In this document: one piece after another, positions 1 to 7,797 of the stretch
How positions within the stretch are numbered: position 1 is the stretch's first letter
Layout: each line of letters begins with the position of its first letter
Source: an uncultured Algibacter sp.
GTDB lineage: Bacteria; Bacteroidota; Bacteroidia; Flavobacteriales; Flavobacteriaceae
Direction of reading: 5' to 3'
Assembly (NCBI RefSeq): GCF_947495925.1
Contig: NZ_CANMAU010000004.1
Location: forward strand, 372,001-436,000
Length of the DNA stretch: 64,000 nt
The notes under the pieces: generated by a model
Seen by the model: only the letters and a program-made list of their open reading frames with translations
Database searches by the model: none
Told to the model about the DNA's origin: nothing
Position numbers and translations under genes: made by a program

Positions 1-1051
1 AAACAATACACTCCAGACCCATTAAGGCACAAACTGTAGCCGTTGCTACACCATGTTGTCCAGCTCCAGTTTCAGCAATAATTCGTTTTTTTCCTAAACG
101 TTTTGCCATTAAAATCTGTCCAATAGTGTTGTTGATTTTATGGGCACCAGTGTGATTTAAATCTTCGCGCTTCAGGTAAATTTTTGCATTATATTTTTCC
201 GAAAGGCGTTTGGCAAAATAGAGTGGAGAAGGGCGACCAACGTAATCTTTTAAAAGCTGATTGAATTCTTTTTGAAAATCAGGTTCAGCCATTACTTTTA
301 AGTAGTTCTGGCGTAACTCTTCTACATTAGGATATAACATTTCTGGAATAAATGCGCCACCAAATTCGCCATAATATCCTTTTTCATCTACATTATAATT
401 CATAGTTTTTTTATCATTAAGTTTATTAATGAATTCTCTTAAAATTGAAATATTTTTAAGTCCAGGCTCTTTTTCAAACTTGCTATTTACATCTAAGGCA
501 TAGCAATATTTATAAGCTTCACTTTCTTTAAATTTTTTGATATCGTCTACTTGGTCTAACCCAATGCCACCACTTAAAAAGAAAGGTTTTGTTGATGGGT
601 AGTTGTTTAAAAGACTCCAATCAAACCTATAACCATTTCCTCCAGGTAATTTTCCTTTGGTATCAAATAAGTAGTAATCGCATGTATTTTCATAAGGGTC
701 TAGAGCAGCGAAATTGAATTCATCCTTAATAGAGAACACTTTAATTATTTCAATGGGTTCTGGATCAGAAAATAATTCGGTTGAACGTAATATACTGCAG
801 TAATAAGGCGATTCTTCACCATGTAATTGAATAGCTTGTAAATTGAATTCATTTACTTTTTCAATTACAGTACTTATTTCTTCATTTACAAAAACACCTA
901 CTTTTTTAATGGTATTTGAAATTTCAGGAATTTTGGTGTCAAAATGTCTTGGTGTGTCTTCATAGAATATAAACCCAAGATAATCTGGCTGCAGTGAAGC
1001 AACATGCTCTATATTATCTTGGTATTTCATACCACAAATTTTCAGTTTCAT
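1..1051 (-). CDS. trpFB: TrpF-TrpB fusion: phosphoribosylanthranilate isomerase / tryptophan synthase beta (3' end outside window)
   Basis: Reading the minus strand from the ATG at 1051, one open frame runs off the window start without a stop. Residues 1-212 are a complete TrpF: it begins MKLKICGMK, and further on come LQLHGEE-like and SGGIG segments and the final ALDVNSKFE motif. TrpF isomerises phosphoribosylanthranilate in tryptophan synthesis. The usual TrpB start ([16 protein letters not shown]) follows in the same frame at 403, after only the few residues DKKT. TrpB condenses indole with serine; the PLP-lysine segment HTGAHKINN is visible near 130-155. The ATG overlaps the trpC stop as ATGA. 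I read every in-frame triplet from 1051 to 2 and found no stop. A reference annotation may split the gene at 403. A sequencing error at the junction cannot be excluded. Confidence 0.88.
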   Translation of the reverse strand, partial: MKLKICGMKYQDNIEHVASLQPDYLGFIFYEDTPRHFDTKIPEISNTIKKVGVFVNEEISTVIEKVNEFNLQAIQLHGEESPYYCSILRSTELFSDPEPIEIIKVFSIKDEFNFAALDPYENTCDYYLFDTKGKLPGGNGYRFDWSLLNNYPSTKPFFLSGGIGLDQVDDIKKFKESEAYKYCYALDVNSKFEKEPGLKNISILREFINKLNDKKTMNYNVDEKGYYGEFGGAFIPEMLYPNVEELRQNYLKVMAEPDFQKEFNQLLKDYVGRPSPLYFAKRLSEKYNAKIYLKREDLNHTGAHKINNTIGQILMAKRLGKKRIIAETGAGQHGVATATVCALMGLECIV

Positions 1052-1833
1052 AGTTCTAAATTTTTGATAAACTGAGTTGCACTTTCTCCGGGATTATCTG
1101 TTTTCATAAAATTTTCTCCAATTAAAAAACCTTGATAACCATATGGTTGTAATTCTTTAATAGCTTCAATATGACTAATACCGCTTTCTGATACTTTTAC
1201 AAAGTCATCAGGAATTAGCTTACTTAAACTTTTACTGGTGTCTAAACTAACATCAAAAGTTTTTAAGTTTCTGTTATTAACACCAAGCATATCTAGACTT
1301 GGCATGACAGATTTGTGTAGTTCTTTTTCGTTATGTACTTCTAATAAAACATCTAATTTCAAGCTTTTTGCAAATTCTGAGAATTGTTTTATTTCATCCC
1401 TCGAAAGAATTGCTGCAATTAATAGAATAACATCTGCACCGTAGGCTTTAGCTTCTAATAATTGGTATTCATCAATTATAAACTCTTTTCTCAATAGCGG
1501 TAAATTAAAACTTGCTCTAGCAGTTAATAAATCGTCTAAAGAACCACCAAAGTATTTGCCATCCGTTAAAACAGACATACCGCAAACACCTGCATTTTCA
1601 TATCCACTCGCCACATCTTGAACGTTTAATCCATTATTTATTACAGGTTTTGAAGGAGACCTTCGTTTGTGTTCAGCTATAATTCCAGATTTACTATTGC
1701 TTAATTTATTAGCTAGTGAAATGGTTTCTCGTTCAAACAAAACAGATTGCTCTAATTGAGAAACAGGTATTAAATCTTTTCTTAGCGCAACTTCTTTACG
1801 CTTATCTAGTGTTATTTTATCTAAAATGTTCAT
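1048..1833 (-). CDS. trpC: Indole-3-glycerol phosphate synthase TrpC
   Basis: This 261-residue TIM-barrel enzyme closes the indole ring, converting carboxyphenylaminodeoxyribulose phosphate into indole-3-glycerol phosphate. Family motifs are present in order: the catalytic [10 protein letters not shown] near residue 54, LRKEFI near 113, NNRNLKTF near 186 and the phosphate-binding SESGI near 215. Length is normal. Its ATG overlaps the trpD stop by one base (TAATG), and its TGA overlaps the start of trpF (ATGA), so translation is probably coupled through the trp operon. Confidence 0.95.
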   Translation of the reverse strand: MNILDKITLDKRKEVALRKDLIPVSQLEQSVLFERETISLANKLSNSKSGIIAEHKRRSPSKPVINNGLNVQDVASGYENAGVCGMSVLTDGKYFGGSLDDLLTARASFNLPLLRKEFIIDEYQLLEAKAYGADVILLIAAILSRDEIKQFSEFAKSLKLDVLLEVHNEKELHKSVMPSLDMLGVNNRNLKTFDVSLDTSKSLSKLIPDDFVKVSESGISHIEAIKELQPYGYQGFLIGENFMKTDNPGESATQFIKNLEL

Positions 1834-2825
1834 TACTTACTTAGCTCAATCAATTTATCTAAACTTGTTTTTGCTTTTCCAGAAAACAAAGATTCCTTTG
1901 CTATTTCAAAGCCTTCATGGTGTGAAATTTGTTTTGAAGTGGCTATTGCTAATCCAGCATTTGCACAAACGACATTGTTTTGTGCTTCGGTTCCTTTTCC
2001 ATTTATAATGTCTACAAATATATTTGCTGCATCTTCAATTGTGTTTCCTCCAAAAATGGCTTCTTGTTGTATTTGTTTTACTCCTAAATCTTCAGGTGAA
2101 AATAATTTTTCAGTATGATTGGAAATAATTTTAGCTTTTCCAGTTAATGAAAGTTCATCATAACCATCAAGAGCATAAACAATATTGTAGTTATGTCCAG
2201 AATTTTGATGTAAAAAACTATATAGGCGTAACAGTTCTAAACTAAAAACACCTAGAACATGATTTTTAGGAAAAGATGGATTTACCAAAGGGCCTAACAT
2301 GTTGAAAAACGTTTTAACACCTAATTCTCTTCTTATGGGAGCAACATTTTTCATTGCAGGATGAAACAGTGGTGCGTGCAATATGCATATTCCAGCTTGA
2401 TCTAAGCAACGTTTTAAAAAGTCTTCATCATTCGAAAATTTCACACCTAAATTTTCCATAACATTAGATGAGCCAGATGTAGATGATACACCATAGTTGC
2501 CATGTTTGGAAACGTTAACTCCAGCTCCAGCTGTTATAAAAGCTGATAGTGTTGAGATATTGAATGTGTTTTTTCCATCTCCACCAGTACCTACAATGTC
2601 TATAGCGTTAAAGTCTTTTAAGTCAACAGAAACACAAAGTTCTAACAGCGCATTTCTGAAACCTTGTAATTCTTCTATAGTAATACTACGCATCATATAA
2701 ACCGAAAGGAAACATGCAATTTGACTTGGGTTATACATATCGTTTGATATGTTCACAATAACCTGTTTAGCCTCCTCAGTTGAGATGGTTTCGTGATTTA
2801 TTAGTCTGTTGAGTATATCTTTCAT
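1833..2825 (-). CDS. trpD: Anthranilate phosphoribosyltransferase TrpD
   Basis: TrpD transfers phosphoribosyl from PRPP to anthranilate. The 330-residue protein shows the glycine-rich PRPP site GTGGDGKNTFNIS near residue 80, the KHGNYGVSSTSGS segment near 107 and the conserved RRELGVKTFFNMLGPL near 165. It is a stand-alone TrpD rather than the TrpG-TrpD fusion of enteric bacteria. It starts 12 nt after trpG and its stop overlaps the trpC start by one base. Confidence 0.95.
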   Translation of the reverse strand: MKDILNRLINHETISTEEAKQVIVNISNDMYNPSQIACFLSVYMMRSITIEELQGFRNALLELCVSVDLKDFNAIDIVGTGGDGKNTFNISTLSAFITAGAGVNVSKHGNYGVSSTSGSSNVMENLGVKFSNDEDFLKRCLDQAGICILHAPLFHPAMKNVAPIRRELGVKTFFNMLGPLVNPSFPKNHVLGVFSLELLRLYSFLHQNSGHNYNIVYALDGYDELSLTGKAKIISNHTEKLFSPEDLGVKQIQQEAIFGGNTIEDAANIFVDIINGKGTEAQNNVVCANAGLAIATSKQISHHEGFEIAKESLFSGKAKTSLDKLIELSK

Positions 2826-2837
2826 TTTACTTTTTAA

Positions 2838-3404
2838 CTAGTTGTTAACCCAATTTTCTAATATCTTTTTACCTTCTGGTGTTAAAACAGATTCTGGGTG
2901 ATATTGCACGCCTCTAACATCATAAAATTTGTGTCTTAACGACATTACTTGTCCGTTTTCATCAAAAGAAGTGGCTTCTAAAACTTCTGGTAATTCTGGA
3001 TTTACAACCCACGAGTGGTAACGTCCCACTTCAATGTTTTTATCTAAATTATTAAAGATGTATTCGTCGTCAACGCTAATTGTAACGTTAGTAGCAACAC
3101 CATGATAAACGTCATCTAAATTAATTAGAGAACCTCCAAAAACTTCGCCAATGGCTTGCTGCCCTAGACAAACACCTAGAATACTTTTTGTAGGTGCATA
3201 CTTTTCAATGATTGGTTTTAAAAGACCCGCTTCATCTGGAATTCCTGGACCTGGAGATAATACAATCTTATCAAAAGGTGTAACATCTTCTAAAGCTAAT
3301 TTGTCGTTTCTTACTACGGTTACATCACAGTTTAAATCTTCTAAATAATGAACAAGATTGTATGTGAAACTGTCGTAATTATCTATAACTAATATTTTCT
3401 TCAT
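2838..3404 (-). CDS. trpG: Anthranilate synthase glutamine amidotransferase subunit TrpG
   Basis: This 188-residue class I glutamine amidotransferase supplies ammonia to TrpE. It opens with the typical ILVIDNYDSFTYNLVHYL and carries the nucleophile elbow GVCLGQQ with Cys79, the oxyanion segment SPGPGIP at 50-56 and the catalytic QYHPES near residue 168. It lies one base after the trpE stop. A PabA-like role in folate synthesis is also possible for such subunits, but the position inside the trp operon favours TrpG. Confidence 0.94.
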   Translation of the reverse strand: MKKILVIDNYDSFTYNLVHYLEDLNCDVTVVRNDKLALEDVTPFDKIVLSPGPGIPDEAGLLKPIIEKYAPTKSILGVCLGQQAIGEVFGGSLINLDDVYHGVATNVTISVDDEYIFNNLDKNIEVGRYHSWVVNPELPEVLEATSFDENGQVMSLRHKFYDVRGVQYHPESVLTPEGKKILENWVNN

Positions 3405-3405
3405 C

Positions 3406-4812
3406 TTAAATATCTTCTGCTAATTTAATAGCTTTAGTTAATGCTCCTAATTTATTATAAACCTCTTGTAATTCGCTTTCTTGGTTGGATTTTGAAACCA
3501 ATCCAGCGCCTGCTTGCCAGTTTAATTTATAGTCTTTACTTAAAAAGGTTCTTATCATAATGGCGTGATTAAAGTTACCATCAAAATCCATGAAACCAAT
3601 GGCCCCACCATAAAATGCTCTACTGGTTTTTTCGTATTGCTCAATCAATTGCATAGCTCTGTGTTTTGGCGCACCGCTTAAAGTCCCAGCAGGAAATGTG
3701 TCAGCCACTACTTGCATGGTTGAGGTTGTATCATGTTTTTGCCCTGTTACTTTGCTTACAAGATGAATAACATGAGAGAAAAACTGAACCTCTCGATAGG
3801 TTACTACTTTTACTTGACTTCCATGGCGACTTAAATCGTTTCTGGCTAAGTCAACTAGCATAACATGTTCTGCATTTTCTTTATCGTCGCTTTTTAATTT
3901 TTCGGCTAAAACTTCGTCTTTTTGCTCATCTCCAGTTCTTTTAAACGTTCCTGCGATGGGGTGAATTTCTGCTAACCCATCATCAACAATAAGTTGTGCT
4001 TCTGGCGAGCTTCCAAATATTTTAAAATCGCCATAATCAAAATAGAATAGGTAAGGCGAAGGGTTTATGCTTCTTAAGGCTCTGTAAATATTAAAATCAT
4101 CGCCCGTAAATTCTTGAGAAAAACGTCGCGATAAAACCAATTGAAAAACATCTCCACGTTGGCAATGTTTTCTTGCTACTTCAACATGTTCTCTAAACTC
4201 ATCATCTGTTAAATTAGATTTTATGTCTCCTTTTGAATTAAAGTTATAGGATGCGAAATTTTGAACATTTATCAATTTATCAATGGCATCGATATTATTT
4301 TCTACACCTTCATAGCAATGTGCAAAAATATAAGCTTCATTTTTAAAATGATTAATAGCTATGATGTTTTGATAAACGGCATAGTATATATCAGGAATTA
4401 CTACTGAATCATCTTTTTTACTAATTTGAATATCTTCGAAATATCTTACGGCGTCATAGGCGGTATAACCGAATATTCCGTTGTTAATGAATTTGAAATT
4501 TTCTTCAGATTTAGTGTCAAATCGTTTTGTGAAATTATAAATCTCATCAACTACATTAACATCATCTGTAATGTTTAACTCTGTAGAACTTCCATCGGGA
4601 AAAGTTTGTGAAATAACTTCGTTCTCAACTTTTATGGTAGCAATTGGGTTAAAACAGATGTATGAAAAGTTTTTGTGACTTCTATGATAATCACCACTTT
4701 CTAACAAAATACTATTAGGGTATTTATCACGAATTTTATAATAAACCGTAACTGGTGTGATAGTATCTGTTAAGATTCTTTTGTGATGTGTGTAAAGACT
4801 AAATTTTTTCAT
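3406..4812 (-). CDS. trpE: Anthranilate synthase component I TrpE
   Basis: TrpE makes anthranilate from chorismate as the first committed step of tryptophan synthesis. The 468-residue protein has an N-terminal domain with LLES at 36-39, the motif that binds feedback-inhibiting tryptophan. The C-terminal chorismate-binding domain shows GSSPEAQL, PIAGTFKR, DLARNDLSRHG and FPAGTLSGAPKHRA. It is the first structural gene of the operon. Its ATG lies about 40 nt downstream of a terminator hairpin and leader peptide, so both feedback and attenuation control are likely. Confidence 0.95.
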   Translation of the reverse strand: MKKFSLYTHHKRILTDTITPVTVYYKIRDKYPNSILLESGDYHRSHKNFSYICFNPIATIKVENEVISQTFPDGSSTELNITDDVNVVDEIYNFTKRFDTKSEENFKFINNGIFGYTAYDAVRYFEDIQISKKDDSVVIPDIYYAVYQNIIAINHFKNEAYIFAHCYEGVENNIDAIDKLINVQNFASYNFNSKGDIKSNLTDDEFREHVEVARKHCQRGDVFQLVLSRRFSQEFTGDDFNIYRALRSINPSPYLFYFDYGDFKIFGSSPEAQLIVDDGLAEIHPIAGTFKRTGDEQKDEVLAEKLKSDDKENAEHVMLVDLARNDLSRHGSQVKVVTYREVQFFSHVIHLVSKVTGQKHDTTSTMQVVADTFPAGTLSGAPKHRAMQLIEQYEKTSRAFYGGAIGFMDFDGNFNHAIMIRTFLSKDYKLNWQAGAGLVSKSNQESELQEVYNKLGALTKAIKLAEDI

Positions 4813-4851
4813 TTTATATTTTTTGTTTCATTCTGAAATCAATTCAGAACA

Positions 4852-4885
4852 AAGAAAAAGGCTTGTCGTGAATGACAAGCCTTTT
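4852..4885 (-). terminator. Leader terminator (attenuator) of the trp operon
   Basis: On the minus strand AAAAGGCTTGTC pairs with GACAAGCCTTTT around a six-base loop, and the stem is followed by a T-rich run (TTTTTCTTT). It lies between the Trp-rich leader peptide and trpE, the place of a classical attenuator. I did not find a convincing antiterminator pairing partner by eye. A weaker AT stem lies at 4888-4907. Confidence 0.85.
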
Positions 4886-4930
4886 GAATATTTTAAGTTT
4901 TAAATATACTAGGATTTTACTTCACGAAGA

Positions 4931-4978
4931 TTAATTTCGAAAGCACCACCACCAAGTATTATTTAAATTTTTGTTCAT
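4931..4978 (-). CDS. trpL: trp operon leader peptide with a Trp-Trp-Trp run
   Basis: This 15-codon frame on the minus strand encodes MNKNLNNTWWWCFRN and ends in TAA. Three consecutive TGG codons are far beyond chance in so short a frame in AT-rich DNA. It starts about 15 nt after the inferred transcription start and is followed by a terminator hairpin before trpE. By analogy with known attenuators, ribosome stalling at the Trp codons when charged tRNA-Trp is scarce would prevent termination. It resembles trpL in architecture; homology is not implied. Confidence 0.85.
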   Translation of the reverse strand: MNKNLNNTWWWCFRN

Positions 4979-4998
4979 TTTATTTTTAATAACGATGT

Positions 4999-5029
4999 CA
5001 AATATAGAAATGAAAAAAGTATTAAGCAA
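4999..5029 (-). promoter_or_regulatory. Bacteroidota-type promoter of the trp operon
   Basis: The minus strand holds TATATTTG (4999-5006), a full match to the -7 consensus TAnnTTTG. A TTG at 5027-5029 lies 20 nt upstream as the -33 element. The predicted start is near 4992, about 15 nt before the leader-peptide ATG. Confidence 0.7.
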
Positions 5030-5105
5030 AACTTCTAAGTAGTTTTTATTTAAATGTTTGTTAAACTATAAGATTTTCAAAGAAGTATTAATTAGTTTTA
5101 TGCTT

Positions 5106-5651
5106 ATGAAGTTAAATGTGTTATTTATTGCCATTCTGTTAATGGTAAGTTGTGGAAAAAGTAAAAAAGAAGTTCCTCTGTCTCGGAATGAATCAGATAA
5201 AGTTATCAAAGACGTGGATTCTAGAGAAGATATTGAACTAGAAGTTTATGATTATGCAGGTTTTGAGAAGTTTTTAAATATAAAGGATAATAAAGTTCAT
5301 GTTATAAATTTTTGGGCAACTTGGTGTGCTCCTTGCGTTAAGGAATTACCTTCTTTTGAAAAGTTACATGGACAGTTTAGCGATGATAATGTTGAGGTTT
5401 TACTGGTTAGTTTAGATTTTCCACATGTATATGATAAAAAATTAAAACCTTTTATTCGCGATAAAAAAATATCATCTAAAGTAATTGCTTTGGATGACCC
5501 TGATATGAATGCTTGGATTCCAAAAATTGATAAAAAGTGGTCTGGTTCTATTCCGGCAACTATCATTTATAATCGTAACAAAAGTAAATTTTACGAACGC
5601 TCGTTCACTTATGAAGAGTTAGAAAAAGAAGTTAAACATTTTTTAAACTAA
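5106..5651 (+). CDS. Thioredoxin-like (TlpA/ResA type) lipoprotein
   Basis: The product is a 181-residue thioredoxin-fold protein with active site WCAPC at residues 73-77, inside FWATWCAPCVKELPSF. From the ATG at 5106 the N-terminus is a lipoprotein signal (MKLNVLFIAILLMVSC, lipid Cys16). I prefer this start to the in-frame ATG at 5058, which would bury the signal. It probably reduces disulfides in the periplasm, as in cytochrome maturation or protection against oxidation. The redoxin gene starts 5 nt later, so they are probably co-transcribed. The substrate is unknown. Confidence 0.85.
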   Translation: MKLNVLFIAILLMVSCGKSKKEVPLSRNESDKVIKDVDSREDIELEVYDYAGFEKFLNIKDNKVHVINFWATWCAPCVKELPSFEKLHGQFSDDNVEVLLVSLDFPHVYDKKLKPFIRDKKISSKVIALDDPDMNAWIPKIDKKWSGSIPATIIYNRNKSKFYERSFTYEELEKEVKHFLN

Positions 5652-5656
5652 AAACC

Positions 5657-6274
5657 ATGAAAAAATCAGTTCAGTTAATGTCATTATTAGTTTTAGTTGT
5701 ATTAATAAGTGCTTTTACCGTTAATTTAAAATCTGGAGGTGGCTATAAAATTGGCGATGTAGCTGAAGATTTTAAGCTTAAAAATATTGATGGTAAGATG
5801 GTTTCGTTATCCGATTATAAAGATGCCAAGGGTTTTATAGTAACCTTTACATGTAATACGTGCCCTTATGCTGTTATGTACGAGGACAGGATTATAGAAT
5901 TAAATAGAAAATATGCTTCAAAGGGTTACCCTGTAGTTGCAATTATGCCTAATAATGTAATGGTTAAGCCTGGAGATGCCTTACCCGAAATGAAGAAGAG
6001 AGCAGATGAAAAAGGTTTTAACTTTCCATATTTAATTGACGCAGACCAAAGTGTTTATCCAAAATATGGAGCAACAAAAACTCCGCATATTTTCGTTTTA
6101 GAGAAAACGAGCAAAGGCAATGTCGTAGAATATATTGGAGCGATAGATAATAACTACAAGGATGCTTCAGCTGTAACAACAAAATATGTTGAAGATGCCG
6201 TTGATGCCTTATTAAAAGGAGAAGAAGTATTAGAAAAAGAAACAAAGGCTATTGGCTGCTCTATTAAAGTTTAA
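5657..6274 (+). CDS. Redoxin / peroxiredoxin-like thioredoxin-fold protein
   Basis: This 205-residue exported protein has a signal peptide over residues 1-22 and an AhpC/TSA-like redoxin domain. The motif is TCNTCPYAV with Cys66 and Cys69, the form seen in thioredoxin-family proteins close to alkyl hydroperoxide reductase. It also has the TKTPHIFVLE cis-Pro segment. It follows the WCAPC lipoprotein gene by 5 nt, so the two may form a periplasmic redox pair. A terminator follows at 6293. Confidence 0.82.
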   Translation: MKKSVQLMSLLVLVVLISAFTVNLKSGGGYKIGDVAEDFKLKNIDGKMVSLSDYKDAKGFIVTFTCNTCPYAVMYEDRIIELNRKYASKGYPVVAIMPNNVMVKPGDALPEMKKRADEKGFNFPYLIDADQSVYPKYGATKTPHIFVLEKTSKGNVVEYIGAIDNNYKDASAVTTKYVEDAVDALLKGEEVLEKETKAIGCSIKV

Positions 6275-6292
6275 TAAGTATTAAAGATGAAG

Positions 6293-6327
6293 AAAAACCG
6301 AAGTGTAATACTTTGGTTTTTTTTTCG
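6293..6327 (+). terminator. Rho-independent terminator after the redoxin gene
   Basis: AAACCGAAGT pairs with ACTTTGGTTT (one G-U) around a short loop and is followed by a run of T residues. It separates the thioredoxin/redoxin pair from the rhodanese genes. Confidence 0.8.
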
Positions 6328-6346
6328 TCTATAATTTTAGATGTCT

Positions 6347-6354
6347 TAATTTTG
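6347..6354 (+). promoter_or_regulatory. Candidate -7 element (TAATTTTG) for the rhodanese pair
   Basis: TAATTTTG matches TAnnTTTG and lies 26 nt before the rhodanese ATG and just after a terminator. No well-spaced TTG was seen upstream, so the call is tentative. Confidence 0.4.
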
Positions 6355-6380
6355 CGACGTCGTAATTATATTATAAAAAC

Positions 6381-6698
6381 ATGGAAGATTTAACACAAGA
6401 AGAATGGGCAGAACAATTAGCAGGTGATGATAATGCCGTAGTGATTGATGTACGAACGGATGCCGAAGTTGCTGATGGAATTATTCCGAATGCCATTCAT
6501 ATTGATATTTATAAAGGTCAAGAGTTCTTGAGTGAAATAGAGGATTTAGATAAAGATAAGAATTACTATGTGTATTGTAGGTCAGGAAATAGAAGCGGTA
6601 AAGCTTGTCAGGTCATGGAGCAACTTGGTTTTGAAAATGCTTATAATCTTGAGGGAGGAATGTTAGAATGGACTGGAGATGTTGTGGACTTTGAATAG
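6381..6698 (+). CDS. Rhodanese-like domain protein (cytoplasmic)
   Basis: This 105-residue single rhodanese domain carries the start motif VIDVRTDAEV near residue 20 and the active-site loop YCRSGNRSGKA with catalytic Cys66. Such proteins carry persulfide sulfur on the cysteine and pass it to acceptors. There is no signal peptide, so it is probably cytoplasmic. It is followed after 6 nt by a second, probably exported rhodanese gene. Confidence 0.88.
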   Translation: MEDLTQEEWAEQLAGDDNAVVIDVRTDAEVADGIIPNAIHIDIYKGQEFLSEIEDLDKDKNYYVYCRSGNRSGKACQVMEQLGFENAYNLEGGMLEWTGDVVDFE

Positions 6699-6704
6699 TT
6701 TCTA

Positions 6705-7106
6705 ATGAAGGATTATAGATTCTTTTTTTGCCTTACATTTATAATATTCTTTTTTAACTGTAACTATAAGTTACAAAATGAAGGTTTAACGCATGTAAGT
6801 CCAAAAGAATTTAAGTCTTTGATTGATAACAAACAAGTTCAACTTATAGATGTTAGAAAACCTGCAGAATATGCTCAAGGTCATATTCGTAATGCTGCTA
6901 ATATTGATTATTTTTCTGAGGACTTTATAGATTCCATTGGTAATTTAAATATTAAAAAACCTGTTTTTATTTATTGTCGCTCAGGAAAACGCAGTGAAAA
7001 AAGTATTAAGTTTTTTAAAGAAGTCGGTTTTGTTGAAATTTATAACTTACAAGGGGGACTTCTTAATTGGGAATCTAATAATTTTATACTTCATAATAAC
7101 AACTAG
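6705..7106 (+). CDS. Rhodanese-like domain protein, probable lipoprotein
   Basis: This 133-residue rhodanese has LIDVRKPAEYAQGHI near residue 47 and active-site loop YCRSGKRS with Cys91. Unlike the preceding gene it begins with a hydrophobic stretch (residues 5-18) ending at Cys19, which looks like a non-canonical lipobox (FFNC). It is probably anchored outside the cytoplasm. The two adjacent genes thus appear to give one inner and one outer rhodanese. Membrane targeting is an inference from hydrophobicity. Confidence 0.83.
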   Translation: MKDYRFFFCLTFIIFFFNCNYKLQNEGLTHVSPKEFKSLIDNKQVQLIDVRKPAEYAQGHIRNAANIDYFSEDFIDSIGNLNIKKPVFIYCRSGKRSEKSIKFFKEVGFVEIYNLQGGLLNWESNNFILHNNN

Positions 7107-7325
7107 TTTTTCAACTGTTCACTTTATAATTTCTTCATTAGTTTATTCATATTTAAGGTTTTTTTATAGCGCTCTAATCTTTTAACCATTTTTTAAGCCA
7201 TTCACCTTTTTTATTTCATTTTCAAGAGATTTTTATTATATCTTTATTAAAAATATGTCATTTTTTTACATATTTCATAAATTAATAGCAGTCTTTTTGG
7301 GACTTTAATTACAATTTAATAGCAC

Positions 7326-7595
7326 ATGGATAACGGTTATATCATATTAGGTATCATTGCCTTATTATTTGCATGCATGTATGGTTTTTCATATATGTCT
7401 GTTGCCAGAGAAAAAATGGCAATGAAGAGAGAGAAGAATAAGCAACTTGAAAAAGATGCTTTAAGACGCGAAAAAAGACTTAAACATCAGGCAATAATTG
7501 ATGAAAAAGTTAGAAAGTTTAATGAAAGAAAGCAAGAAATTCAGCACGAATTACAGTTGTTAGAGCAAATGAAAGAAAAGCAAAAAGTGAGTTAA
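7326..7595 (+). CDS. Small single-span membrane protein with charged coiled coil
   Basis: This 89-residue protein has one hydrophobic helix (about residues 5-25) followed by a highly charged helical tail rich in Lys, Glu and Arg that looks like a coiled coil. I do not recognise the family; the layout recalls phage-shock-type small membrane proteins but there is no specific motif. It is monocistronic with a strong terminator about 35 nt downstream. Confidence 0.65.
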   Translation: MDNGYIILGIIALLFACMYGFSYMSVAREKMAMKREKNKQLEKDALRREKRLKHQAIIDEKVRKFNERKQEIQHELQLLEQMKEKQKVS

Positions 7596-7628
7596 ACTTT
7601 AGTAAGTCTTTAAAATAGAGAATACCGA

Positions 7629-7666
7629 AGCCTGTATAATTAAATTTTATACAGGTTTTTTGTTTT
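7629..7666 (+). terminator. Rho-independent terminator
   Basis: CCTGTATAA pairs with TTATACAGG around a seven-base loop and is followed by a T-rich run. Confidence 0.82.
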
Positions 7667-7797
7667 ATAAATAGTGTGATTCTTATTTTACTGAGAATAT
7701 GTTAAATACCCGCTATTATTTATTGTTATTTCAGTTAAGTACTTAAATTTTCTGAAAACTAGGGTTTTGACTAAATATTTTTTATTTTTTTATTTTC

